Source: JAWCNN01 sp038848005
GTDB lineage: Archaea > Thermoproteota > Bathyarchaeia > Bathyarchaeales > Bathycorpusculaceae
Assembly: GCA_038848005.1 (NCBI GenBank)
Contig: JAWCNZ010000009.1
Location: 1 to 50,388, forward strand
DNA length: 50,388 bases
Reading direction: 5' to 3'
The notes below the pieces were generated by a model. The model made no database searches and had not been told where the DNA came from. It saw nothing but the letters and a program-made list of their open reading frames with translations. Shown in pieces: positions 8,614-16,529 of the stretch. The first letter of the stretch is position 1. Each line of letters starts with the position of its first letter. Position numbers and translations under genes: made by a program.

Positions 8614-9475
8614 AGTCCTTTAAACCATCTTCAAAAGCGATTTTTGGTTCCCATTTCAGCAATCTTTTAGCCTTTTCAATGTTGGTTACAGCTCCTTTAA
8701 AATCGTGGGGTCTCGGAGGTGCATATTCAACTTTCAAACCCTTAAAGGAGCCACGTAAAACCTCTACAATCTTGTTTATTGTAACGAATTCTGGTCCTGC
8801 AATGTTGAAAATTTGGTTGCGTCCAGAAGGTTGAAGCGCCGCAACGTTACCACTTGCCAAATCTTCTACGTGGATAAAGCATCTGCCTTGGTTTCCATCG
8901 CCGAAAACCGTTATCGGCTCGTTTTTCATTGCTTTTTTAACGAAGATGGCAATAGCCATGTTCGCTCTCATGCGTGGTCCATAAGGTATATCATAACGCA
9001 AAATTGTGTATGGAAGTCCAGTGTGCTTCTGCCATGCAATGAATAGGTGTTCTTGCCCTATCTTTGTTTTTGTGTATATGTGGTCTGGCGGTGGCAAAGG
9101 TGTGTTTTCGTCTACTATTCCCTCGGTTTTTCCGTAAACCCATGTTGTTGAGGCTAATATTACCCTTTCAACTTCCATCGCCGTGGCTGCGTTTAACAAG
9201 TTCATTGTTCCAATCTCGTTTACTTGTAGGCACAAGGCTGGATTGGAAAGCGCAACGTTTACGTCTGCCACAGCGGCTAGATGGTATATGGCTTCTATGT
9301 CTTTACACGCTTCTAAAATGTCGTTTTCGTTTAGTAAATTCCCCTTAAACCATTCAACGTCTTCCCTTAGAGGTTTCCGCTCGTCAAAAACTCTAACGGC
9401 ATAATCCTCCTCCACAAGCTTGTCAACAATGTGGCTTCCAATAAAACCCGAACCGCCGGTAACAAGCACATTCAC
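8582..9475 (-). CDS. NAD-dependent epimerase/dehydratase (extended SDR)
   Basis: A 297-residue extended SDR with GGSGFIGSHIVD at the N-terminus, HLAAVADVNVALS, ASTTWVYGKTEGIVDE, catalytic YTKTK and GDGNQGRCFIHVEDLA. It lies 14 bp after the DegT aminotransferase gene (9490-10623), so the two form a pair. The pairing suggests synthesis of an amino sugar nucleotide: epimerase or dehydratase action plus transamination. RYDIPYGPRMRANMAI differs from GalE, so the reaction may be dehydration or C2/C4 epimerisation. The exact reaction is unassigned. Confidence 0.85.
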   Translation of the reverse strand: MNVLVTGGSGFIGSHIVDKLVEEDYAVRVFDERKPLREDVEWFKGNLLNENDILEACKDIEAIYHLAAVADVNVALSNPALCLQVNEIGTMNLLNAATAMEVERVILASTTWVYGKTEGIVDENTPLPPPDHIYTKTKIGQEHLFIAWQKHTGLPYTILRYDIPYGPRMRANMAIAIFVKKAMKNEPITVFGDGNQGRCFIHVEDLASGNVAALQPSGRNQIFNIAGPEFVTINKIVEVLRGSFKGLKVEYAPPRPHDFKGAVTNIEKAKRLLKWEPKIAFEDGLKDFIAYMQSQKI

Positions 9476-9489
9476 AGCCTACACCAACC

Positions 9490-10623
9490 TCAAATTTCAG
9501 ATATAGTCTCTCTTAACTTTTCCACCACATATTGCGCTTCTTCTGTTGTCATCTGAGCATATAAAGGTAAACACACCATTCTTTTGCATGCGTCCTCGGC
9601 GTTTGGAAAATCACCCTCTTTAGTGCCCAACAGCCTTCTATAAGCTGGTTGGAGATGCAGAGGCGGCCAATAAACTTCGCCGCTGCACCTTACGCCTTTA
9701 GCCTTTAGCTTTTCCTTCAATTTTTCTCTGTCCAAACCATCATCCAAAAAAGCCACGTATTTGTAATAGTTGTTTCTGATGTTAGGCGGAGTTTTTAAGA
9801 GTTTTACTCCACTAATTTTACTCAATGCCTTATCATAGTATTTTGCTATTGCATTACGCTTCTCAATAATTTCCGGCAATCTTTTAAGCTGGGTTAAGCC
9901 TATAGCCGCGCTTATTTCCGGCAGTCTCCAATTGTGGCCTAACTCGACGATTATGTTGCTGTTAAAGTTTTCTTTGCCTTGGTCTCTGAATATTTTGGCT
10001 TTTTCCGCCGTTTCGCTGTTGTCTGTTGTTATCATACCGCCCTCGCCAGTAGTCATAACTTTTGTTGGGTAAAAGCTGAAGCATCCAGCATCCCCCAACG
10101 AGCCCGCTGGCTTCCGGTTTATTGTTGAACCGTGAGCGTGCGCTGCATCCTCTATTAAAAAGAGTTTTCTGTCCTGGCAAAACTCTCTTATTTCTTCTAT
10201 TTCTGGACATATCAGCCCGCCAATGTGAACGACGATGACACCCCTTGTTTTTGGAGTTACATTTTTCTGGATGTTTTCCAAATCTATGCAAAGTGTTTCC
10301 GGGTTTATGTCTGTTAGTTTTGGTTTAGCTCCCGCAAAAACAACTGTTGCGGCTGTAGCCGTAAATGTGTTTGTTGGAACAAGCACTTCATCTCCAGCCT
10401 TCACTTTCAATGTGCGTAAGGCTATTTCTAAGGCGCTTGTCCCAGAATTAACGGCGACCGCATGTTTCACGTTGCATAATCTTGCAAATTGATTTTCAAA
10501 TTCCTTAGTGTACGTGTGAAGGGTTAACATTCCAGATTGAAGTACCTTTTCCACATCTGCCTTTATCTGTTCAACGTCTTCTTCTAAAAAATACGGTTTT
10601 ACTGGCGGAACAACCTTAAACAA
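9490..10623 (-). CDS. DegT/DnrJ/EryC1/StrS-family PLP sugar aminotransferase
   Basis: A 377-residue fold-type I PLP enzyme. AVNSGTSALEIALRTLKV binds PLP phosphate, VLVPTNTFTATA follows, EDAAHAHGS carries the Asp contacting the pyridine nitrogen, and the Schiff-base lysine lies in SFYPTKVMTTGEGGMI. GHNWRLPEISAAIGLTQLK is also typical. These enzymes aminate 3- or 4-keto-6-deoxy nucleotide sugars. It could be the aminotransferase for the FdtA module at 1909-2406 or act with its own downstream epimerase. Length and motifs are complete. Confidence 0.9.
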   Translation of the reverse strand: MFKVVPPVKPYFLEEDVEQIKADVEKVLQSGMLTLHTYTKEFENQFARLCNVKHAVAVNSGTSALEIALRTLKVKAGDEVLVPTNTFTATAATVVFAGAKPKLTDINPETLCIDLENIQKNVTPKTRGVIVVHIGGLICPEIEEIREFCQDRKLFLIEDAAHAHGSTINRKPAGSLGDAGCFSFYPTKVMTTGEGGMITTDNSETAEKAKIFRDQGKENFNSNIIVELGHNWRLPEISAAIGLTQLKRLPEIIEKRNAIAKYYDKALSKISGVKLLKTPPNIRNNYYKYVAFLDDGLDREKLKEKLKAKGVRCSGEVYWPPLHLQPAYRRLLGTKEGDFPNAEDACKRMVCLPLYAQMTTEEAQYVVEKLRETISEI

Positions 10624-10742
10624 GCCTGTTCACCCTAGTTATGGTAGGGAATACTATTACATAAGATAAATATTTTGCCAACATGTCCTTAAGACCACGC
10701 AGATTTTTAATTTTTGTATTAGTATGCGAATTTTAAGGAATA

Positions 10743-10771
10743 CTTATATATTTGTATACTTTTTTGTATAC
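10743..10771 (+). promoter_or_regulatory. VapBC promoter with tandem TTGTATAC operator-like repeats
   Basis: A TATA-like run (CTTATATAT) at about 10743-10751 is followed by two perfect copies of TTGTATAC at 10752-10759 and 10764-10771, 12 bp apart; the GTATAC core is palindromic. The antitoxin ATG is at 10784, so transcription should start inside or just after the second repeat. VapBC-type complexes often repress their own promoter, and these repeats are good candidate sites. Function is inferred. Confidence 0.55.
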
Positions 10772-10783
10772 ATTGTGTTTACA

Positions 10784-11014
10784 ATGGTGCAGACAGCGGT
10801 TGTAACAATAAGAATCAAAAAAGAAGTAAAAGAAGCTCTGGAAAAAGCTGGTGTCAACATTCCAGATGTCATAAAAAAACACTTGGAGGAACTCGCTTGG
10901 AAGCTTCAACTCGCCGAAGAAACTGGAAAAATGAGGAAGCTTCTTGAAAAAGTAAAGCCCTCAGAACAGGGGTTTGCTGTAAAATCGTTGAGGGAAGACC
11001 GTGAAAGTCATTGA
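10784..11014 (+). CDS. vapB: VapB-like antitoxin
   Basis: A 76-residue protein read from the ATG at 10784. An upstream in-frame ATG at 10724 would run through the TATA box and operator repeats, so it is rejected. The N-terminus (QTAVVTIRIKKEVKEALEKA) looks like a strand-helix DNA-binding antitoxin, followed by a charged helix (LEELAWKLQLAEETGKMRKL) and a disordered tail that would wrap the toxin. It overlaps the PIN toxin by 14 bp. It is a lone accessory pair inside the glycan locus. Confidence 0.75.
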   Translation: MVQTAVVTIRIKKEVKEALEKAGVNIPDVIKKHLEELAWKLQLAEETGKMRKLLEKVKPSEQGFAVKSLREDRESH

Positions 11015-11390
11015 TTCTTCAGCTTTAATTAAATATGTGGCGAAGGAAGAAAACTGGGAAAAAGTTGAGGAACACATGCGAGAAGGATGCGTCACATTGG
11101 ACCTAGCCTTAAAAGAGACAGCCAACGCTTTAGTTAAGAAAATTTTAAAAAATGAAGTTAGCCTTGAAGTTGCAAAGGAAATACTTAATCAACTGCCAAA
11201 AATAGTTAGAATTGTACCACAAAAAGATTATTTCTCAAGGGCTTTGGAAATAGCCGCAAAAAATAAAATGGCAATTTATGATGCGCTATTTATAGCGTTA
11301 TCAATAGATACAAACATGCCCTTATTAACTTCAGACGAGAAACAAGCAAAAACTTCAAGGGAATACGGTGTAGCGGTAACTCTGATGTAA
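11001..11390 (+). CDS. vapC: VapC-like PIN-domain toxin ribonuclease
   Basis: A 129-residue PIN domain starting with GTG. The acidic active-site residues are recognisable: VIDSSALIKY (first Asp, residue 4), LKETANALVKK (Glu near 39), IYDALFIALS (Asp near 94) and LLTSDEKQA (Asp near 112). These match the Mg-dependent RNase of the VapC family, usually cutting tRNA or rRNA. It is cotranscribed with the antitoxin by a 14-bp overlap. All four acidic positions are present, so it is probably active. Confidence 0.85.
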   Translation: MKVIDSSALIKYVAKEENWEKVEEHMREGCVTLDLALKETANALVKKILKNEVSLEVAKEILNQLPKIVRIVPQKDYFSRALEIAAKNKMAIYDALFIALSIDTNMPLLTSDEKQAKTSREYGVAVTLM

Positions 11391-11403
11391 ACTCGGTTGT
11401 GAA

Positions 11404-12273
11404 TCACTGAACTCCAATATTTTCCCATAACTCTTTTTGAAAAGCTTCCACTCTTTTCCTAACCTTTTCAACTTCTTCACGAACACATTCGTCTTTGATT
11501 TCTTCCTTGCGCTTTTCGTTAGACTCCAAAATAAGCCTTAAAAAATCAGAGTCATAGCTTTTCAAAAGCAACTCCGTGTTAGGAATCAAACAGTGACCGC
11601 CAATAACCCCTGGATACCATATTGGTCTGTCAAGTCTCATGCGGTGTATTTGTTCTATGACGCTGACTATTTCGTCAAAGTTTGCACCGAAAAATTTTGA
11701 AATTCGATGCGCCTCTTGGAAAAAGGCAATCATCCAAGCTGAATAAACAGTTTCTAAAAGTTTTGTCAATTCCGTTTCAACTGGGCTTTTTAGAGCTTTT
11801 GTTTTGATTCCAGCCTTTTCAAAGTGTTCGCATACAGCTTTGCTGGATACTGTATCGACGCCGCCGACAATTTTTGTCCAACGTTTTATTTCCCATTTCA
11901 TATACTCCAAATTTTTGTGAGTTCCAAAAATTGGTGAATGTGCAATGAGGCATTTGCATTTTTCAGAAACTTTAAAGGTTGTTTTGGGTGAAACTGTACT
12001 GTTGATAATTAATAATTTTGGGCGGTATTTTTCAGCGTAATTTACAACGGTATCCACGAATTTACCTTGGGAAACGCATGGAATGCAAATGTGTAGCACA
12101 TCTACCGTTTCAGGAATTGTTTCCGCATTAAGCCCTAACTTCTCCATTTTTGTTTTGTCAATATCTAAGCCGTAAACTTCGAAGCATCCACTTTCCCTCA
12201 ACAATTCAAAGAGGGGCATGCCAACCTCGCCTAAACCGACAACTAAAACTTTCTCTTTAGCCAACACAATCAC
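11404..12273 (-). CDS. Shortened UDP-glucose/GDP-mannose dehydrogenase-family protein
   Basis: A 289-residue protein, against about 430 for normal family members. Present are the NAD Rossmann start VLVVGLGEVGMPLFELL (residues ~9-25), INSTVSPKTTF, the central helix ETELTKLLETVYSAW, and the catalytic-Cys region GVIGGHCLIPNT near 232-243. The C-terminal UDP-binding domain is missing; the protein ends in a charged helix. It starts with GTG and is last of five genes from 15907. It may oxidise or bind a small polar substrate rather than a typical nucleotide sugar. A frameshift is not evident. Confidence 0.75.
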   Translation of the reverse strand: MIVLAKEKVLVVGLGEVGMPLFELLRESGCFEVYGLDIDKTKMEKLGLNAETIPETVDVLHICIPCVSQGKFVDTVVNYAEKYRPKLLIINSTVSPKTTFKVSEKCKCLIAHSPIFGTHKNLEYMKWEIKRWTKIVGGVDTVSSKAVCEHFEKAGIKTKALKSPVETELTKLLETVYSAWMIAFFQEAHRISKFFGANFDEIVSVIEQIHRMRLDRPIWYPGVIGGHCLIPNTELLLKSYDSDFLRLILESNEKRKEEIKDECVREEVEKVRKRVEAFQKELWENIGVQ

Positions 12274-12317
12274 CTTTTGAATGTGACAAGACTTAAGCTA
12301 ATCAGCACATATTTAAG

Positions 12318-13340
12318 TTAAACTCTTGGTTTGCCGCTCCATCTTTTCGGAAACTTTAAAATCCACGCTATTTCCTCAGCGAGTCCATCTTTGAAACTCG
12401 TTTGAGATGCCCAGCCGAGGATTTCCTTGGCTTTACGGCAGTCCAACACAAAATTTTTCAGTTCGCCTTGAAGCCTAATTCGTTCTGGCTGAAAACTTGA
12501 AGCTGAACCTTCTGGAGGATTATCATAAATAACATCCAATTTTTTGCCTATCAACTCCACCAGCGTAGTGGCTAATTCTTTAATGGAAATTCCTTTCCCG
12601 CTTCCTAAATTGAACACTTCTCCCGCTGTTTCCGGCTTTTCAATGGCTAACATATGCGCTTTGGCTATGTCTTTTACATAAACGAAATCTCTTGTTTGCA
12701 AGCCATCGCCAAACACTACTGGCGGTTTATTTTCAAGAAATATCCGTTTAATAAACATCGTTAGAACACGGCCGAACCACTCCCTTGGACCATAAACAAT
12801 GCCATATCTAAAAGCCGTAGTGTTCAAACCAAAAAGCTTATAATATTGCACCACGTACCGCTCAGCAGAAAGTTTACTAACTCCATAAGGCCAATGAGGT
12901 TCTAAGGGATGATTCTCATCTATTGGAAGATATTTGGCTTCTCCATAAACGGCACCAGAAGAGGCAAACAAAACTTTTTCCATTTTGCTTTTTAATGCTA
13001 TATTCAAAACGTTTAATGTTCCCAAAATGTTTATGCGAGCATCCTTTTCCGTGTCCCTTATACCAGTATAAACTTCCAATTCAGCTGCGATGTGGTCTAT
13101 AATGTTTATTTTTTCTTTCTGCACAACATCGTGAAGCATAGTGGCATCTAAAATCGACCCTTTAACAATTTTCAATCTTTTATCGCTTTTTGCTTCGCTG
13201 AGGTTTTCCATGTTCCCAGTGGAAAAATCATCGTAGACAACGACTTTTTTTGCGTCATTTGCAAGGTATTCCTCAACTAGGTGTGAACCGATAAACCCTG
13301 CTCCACCAGTTATTAAAACGCATTTTTCATGAGCGCTCAT
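12318..13340 (-). CDS. NAD-dependent sugar-nucleotide epimerase (extended SDR)
   Basis: A 340-residue extended SDR: GGAGFIGSHLVEEYL binds NAD, IIDHIAAELEVYTG follows, ASSGAVYGEAKYLPIDENHP precedes catalytic YGVSK, then RYGIVYGPREWFGR and GDGLQTRDFVYVKDIA. It resembles UDP-glucose 4-epimerase-type enzymes but is slightly longer. It is fourth in the ATP-grasp/HAD/DUF354 operon, 18 bp after DUF354. Its product may be the sugar used by the neighbours. The specific epimerisation is not assignable. Confidence 0.87.
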   Translation of the reverse strand: MSAHEKCVLITGGAGFIGSHLVEEYLANDAKKVVVYDDFSTGNMENLSEAKSDKRLKIVKGSILDATMLHDVVQKEKINIIDHIAAELEVYTGIRDTEKDARINILGTLNVLNIALKSKMEKVLFASSGAVYGEAKYLPIDENHPLEPHWPYGVSKLSAERYVVQYYKLFGLNTTAFRYGIVYGPREWFGRVLTMFIKRIFLENKPPVVFGDGLQTRDFVYVKDIAKAHMLAIEKPETAGEVFNLGSGKGISIKELATTLVELIGKKLDVIYDNPPEGSASSFQPERIRLQGELKNFVLDCRKAKEILGWASQTSFKDGLAEEIAWILKFPKRWSGKPRV

Positions 13341-13358
13341 CTAACCCGTTCCCACCAG

Positions 13359-14345
13359 CTAGCAAATTCCGTTTACTATCTTCTCTATAACATCGACTGG
13401 ATTTTCAAGTTTATCCAGCAAAGGTTTTACTTCATACTTTTTTCCGATGAGTTTCTCGGCAAGTTTTAAAACGTTAGATGCGCTTGTCTTAAAAATTGGA
13501 AAACCTCTTTTGGCTAAGAAATCGTTTGCATATTGCTTCGGTAAAACATCAATTATTATTGAGGGGGTTCCCTGTAAGGCTGCTTCCCGAGTTATGGTTC
13601 CGCCGGCGCCGATGAACAGGTCTGCTTGCGCCACCAAACTGGCAGAATCAACAAATCCTTTAGGAACTATTATGTCCTTATCTTTGGCGGCTTCCCGTTT
13701 ATATCGCGAAAGAAAGATAACTTTTCCAAACTTCGTGAGTTTTTTTGCTACGCTCCAAAAATCAATTTTTCCCTTTGCGTATGATGCTTTTTCTTCAAAC
13801 TCCCTCACAACAATAAATGAACTTCCAAAATCGAATGAAACTGATGGAACGCAACCTTTAATCCATGCAACCTCATCAACCCCCTCAAAATTTATCAAGT
13901 TTCCTTTAGGAATGTACGCCTTCAATTTTCCCTCCGGAATAGCCTTTGACGCAACAACATAACTTGACAACGGCAACGTAAGCTTGTTAACGGCATCTGC
14001 ATAAAGAGTATCAATGGTTGTTATTGTTGGGATTCCAAGACCGAATGCTACTCTGCAAAGGTCCACCGAACCATGCGATATTGCAACGTCCGGCATGTTC
14101 TTCTCAAAAAAGTTGCAGAAAAAAAGCTGGCGTCGAGCTCCTTCTTTGACCCTAGTTAGCAAAGATTTAGGGTTATATTTTCCTACAACATGGAATTCCT
14201 CTCCGAGAAACTCCGCCAAGGGCAACGTGTCTGGATGTTTCCTCGTAGTTAAAATTACTTCATGCCCCTTTCTACGAAGATGCCGTGCTATGGCTACGCC
14301 GTATCTTACATGTTTGCCCGTGCAAGCATCATACCAAACTTTCAT
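13359..14345 (-). CDS. DUF354 protein (GT-B-like fold, UDP-GlcNAc 2-epimerase-like)
   Basis: A 328-residue protein matching DUF354: MKVWYDACTGKHVRYGVAIA at the start, GHEVILTTRKHPDT, PDVAISHGSVDLCRVAFGLG, PTITTIDTLYADAV, GAGGTITREAALQGTPSII and the C-terminal VLKLAEKLIGKK. The fold resembles GT-B transferases and UDP-GlcNAc 2-epimerases, and the GGTITREAALQGTP segment occupies the donor-site position. The reaction is not established in general. Its ATG follows the HAD stop directly (TGAATG), so expression is coupled. Confidence 0.83.
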   Translation of the reverse strand: MKVWYDACTGKHVRYGVAIARHLRRKGHEVILTTRKHPDTLPLAEFLGEEFHVVGKYNPKSLLTRVKEGARRQLFFCNFFEKNMPDVAISHGSVDLCRVAFGLGIPTITTIDTLYADAVNKLTLPLSSYVVASKAIPEGKLKAYIPKGNLINFEGVDEVAWIKGCVPSVSFDFGSSFIVVREFEEKASYAKGKIDFWSVAKKLTKFGKVIFLSRYKREAAKDKDIIVPKGFVDSASLVAQADLFIGAGGTITREAALQGTPSIIIDVLPKQYANDFLAKRGFPIFKTSASNVLKLAEKLIGKKYEVKPLLDKLENPVDVIEKIVNGIC

Positions 14346-14837
14346 TCATTCAACCCTCAAGAATTGGCATCCAACAATTTCCGATGCATGCATATCCTCA
14401 TCTGTGTTTCCAACAAAAAGAATATTTCGCATTGGAGTTCTAAGCTTTTCCGCGGCAATTCTGAGCTGTTCAACCCTGTTAAGGGAATCCTCTCTAGTTA
14501 CGATGTGGTTGAAGATTAAACCTAACTGTTTGATGACAATTTGCACTAGGGGTTTGCCTTGCATTGTTACAAGGGCTTTTTGTTTATCCGAGAATTTTCT
14601 GTAATGGGCTATTCCTGTGTTGTTAACTTTCACGTTTGCCGACGCTTTAAGCTCGGTTTCGCTCCAAACCTCAAAAACCCTCTTTCTTGTTTCTTCATCT
14701 AGTTGGGCAATAACCTTCGTTAATGGGCGCACGTTTGACAACCGTGTTATTTCGCTTAGTTTTTTGAACAGTTCCTCGTAGTTTATTGGCAGATGAATCA
14801 ATGTGCCGTCAAGGTCAAATATGACAGCTTCAATCAA
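14346..14837 (-). CDS. HAD-superfamily hydrolase (small sugar-phosphate phosphatase-like)
   Basis: A 163-residue HAD protein. Motif I is FDLDGTLI at residues 6-13. The C-terminal acidic motif is FVGNTDEDMHASEIVGC, and LRTPMRNIL precedes it. A small helical cap lies between. It overlaps the ATP-grasp gene by 4 bp (ATGA) and the DUF354 start abuts its stop. Such phosphatases in glycan operons often dephosphorylate a sugar-phosphate intermediate. Lys/Thr motifs II and III are less distinct, so activity is probable but not certain. Confidence 0.8.
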   Translation of the reverse strand: MIEAVIFDLDGTLIHLPINYEELFKKLSEITRLSNVRPLTKVIAQLDEETRKRVFEVWSETELKASANVKVNNTGIAHYRKFSDKQKALVTMQGKPLVQIVIKQLGLIFNHIVTREDSLNRVEQLRIAAEKLRTPMRNILFVGNTDEDMHASEIVGCQFLRVE

Positions 14838-15907
14838 CGGTACATTTCCCCAATAACTTTTCCATCCTTAACCAGTTTTGCTGGCGCGTCGATGTGACGA
14901 ATCCAATAGACGTTTTCTGGCAAAATATTATATTTTGGCATGTCTGGAATTTCCTCGCCAAACGCCAACTTCACATATAAATATGGTATGTTGGCGTAAT
15001 AATCCCCTCGTAAAATTTTGCTTGCATAAGAAAAGAAAAAGGATGTTGTGAACATCCTTCCAGCGTTGATTTCCGTGACGCACGGCACGCCTTCTCTATT
15101 TTCTTTTAAATCTACACATGCAATTCCGTTAAAGTTCGGGTCAATGGATAAAACAGCTTCAGTTCCAATTTCATTTACTGCATCGTCGTGTATTGTTCTT
15201 TGCACGGCTGGTGTGCCCGTAACACCCGAAGGCGCAAGGCTTGGATAAATGTATTCAATCCGTTCTCTAGCCATCGACGTAACAAGCTTGCCATTTCGCC
15301 ACAAACTGTGAAAGCCTATGTTTCTTCCAGGCAAATATTCTTGGGCTATAAACATCCAATCCATCTTGCGTGACCGCCAATAATTAATCCATGACAGAGC
15401 CGTTTCCTTGTTATAGGCTAATGTGCTTCCTCTTCCGCCAGCGCCATGTCTAGCCCTTATCCATATAGGCACTCCAAACTCCTCAAAAGCCTTGTCTATA
15501 TCCGACTCGCCACACACCTCCAAGAACCTCGCAACTGGAACACCATTTTTCCGCCATATCCTCGCAGATTCCAACTTATCTTGGCACTTAACAATAGTCT
15601 CTTTTGAAGGCAAAAACACACGAGCCTCCAGCCTTTCACGGTTTTCCGAAATCACAGCCACCTCAACATCAGGCTGGGCATGAATAAATTCTATACCTTC
15701 CCTCCTTACAATCTCATTTAACCTACCAATATAGTTGACTTCCGTAGCCTTAGGAACCAAATATCTCTTTTCCACTGGAATCAAGTGGATAAAGTATTCA
15801 TCTGCCTCTGTACCCACCATAAACATTTTTTCAGGCGCAATCCTAAGCGACATAACAAAATTCACACCAGCCGGTCCACCCGCCCCCGTAACCAAAACCC
15901 TCTTCAT
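14834..15907 (-). CDS. ATP-grasp ligase (carbamoyl-phosphate-synthase-like)
   Basis: A 357-residue protein from the ATG at 15907 (MKRVLVTGAGGPAGVNFV). In-frame ATGs at 15913 and 15928 are possible, while an ORF extension to 16057 would cross the tRNA gene and the promoter. The N-terminal Rossmann-like domain is followed by the ATP loop RARHGAGGRGST and metal-binding CVTEINAGRMFTT. ATP-grasp enzymes join a carboxylate, via an acyl phosphate, to an amine or thiol. It heads a five-gene operon with HAD, DUF354, epimerase and dehydrogenase-like genes, suggesting an amide-bearing sugar or a peptide-like glycan substituent. Confidence 0.82.
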   Translation of the reverse strand: MKRVLVTGAGGPAGVNFVMSLRIAPEKMFMVGTEADEYFIHLIPVEKRYLVPKATEVNYIGRLNEIVRREGIEFIHAQPDVEVAVISENRERLEARVFLPSKETIVKCQDKLESARIWRKNGVPVARFLEVCGESDIDKAFEEFGVPIWIRARHGAGGRGSTLAYNKETALSWINYWRSRKMDWMFIAQEYLPGRNIGFHSLWRNGKLVTSMARERIEYIYPSLAPSGVTGTPAVQRTIHDDAVNEIGTEAVLSIDPNFNGIACVDLKENREGVPCVTEINAGRMFTTSFFFSYASKILRGDYYANIPYLYVKLAFGEEIPDMPKYNILPENVYWIRHIDAPAKLVKDGKVIGEMYR

Positions 15908-15944
15908 CCCCATCAAACCACTAACCATCCTTTTCTGCACTATT

Positions 15945-15989
15945 GAAATATACCTTAAATATTTATTCCCAACAGCCAAACTTAAATAA
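15945..15989. promoter_or_regulatory. Divergent promoter region of ATP-grasp operon and tRNA-Val
   Basis: On the plus strand CTTAAATAA at about 15981-15989 lies ~30 bp before the tRNA at 16018. On the minus strand AAATATTTAAGG (15950-15961) lies about 25-45 bp before the possible ATGs of the ATP-grasp gene. Both fit archaeal TATA spacing. This is a position-based inference. Confidence 0.4.
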
Positions 15990-16017
15990 AAACACGCATT
16001 CCTAAAATAGCAGAAAA

Positions 16018-16112
16018 GGGCCGGTCGTCTAGCCTGGTTAGGACATTTGCATAGCAAACCATAAACAGCCCTTACGAGGCTGAGGTCGCCGGTTCAACTC
16101 CGGCCCGGCCCA
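16018..16112 (+). tRNA. tRNA-Val (UAC) with a ~20-nt non-canonical intron
   Basis: The acceptor stem (16018-16024 with 16105-16111) pairs perfectly over 7 bp, with discriminator A at 16112. The D stem is 16027-16030/16041-16044, the T stem 16088-16092/16100-16104 with loop TTCAACT, and the variable loop is 5 nt. The anticodon stem is 16066-16070/16078-16082 around loop CTTACGA, so the anticodon is UAC. Between the D stem and the anticodon stem are 21 nt where one (position 26) is expected, so about 20 nt (roughly 16046-16065) must be removed. That extra piece folds as TTTGC-ATA-GCAAA. CCA is not encoded. Splicing is inferred. Confidence 0.85.
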
Positions 16113-16529
16113 CTACTAAAAAAGCCTGTTTTAGGCAAAATTTTTGCTTTAGACTTGTTTTAGGTTTAGAGCATATCGCACACTACATATGCGCCCAGAA
16201 CAAGCTTAGTGCTCAATCTCCAATGCGGGTTCATAGCTTGTTGAAAAATATGGAGAACGGTTTTAACGAAATATTAATGTTTTTTGATTATTAAAGATAA
16301 ACTGAAATTGTATGAGCGGCTTTAGCATTCAAAAATTCTGACATTTGAAGGAAAGCATGGATTAGATGCATTATGACGTGAATCGCCATTTTGAGGAGAT
16401 GGCTAAAAGGTATTATGTGATATTTGCTTACTTAAAACAATGGAGGAGTTGAAAAGGGCGTGGACAGCCTAGTGGAGGTAATACGTATATTTTTATAGAA
16501 AAAAATCTGCGAAAACCCAGTAAAGTCTG
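16113..16529. other. 417-bp gap with no convincing gene
   Basis: The stretch starts with a small hairpin (GCCT-GTTTT-AGGC) followed by a T-run at 16125-16150, a plausible terminator for the tRNA. An 8-bp inverted repeat AACAAGCT/AGCTTGTT lies at 16199-16206 and 16235-16242. The longest credible ORF (16366-16452, 28 codons, plus strand) has no good ribosome site and no recognisable product. It may be a decayed gene; nothing else is seen. Confidence 0.5.

Noticed and set aside
15908..16057. N-terminal extension of the ATP-grasp protein
   Set aside because: It runs through the tRNA-Val and both promoters; the family start is at 15907.
16199..16242. 8-bp inverted repeat as a mobile element end
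   Set aside because: No transposase, no target duplication, and arms too short.
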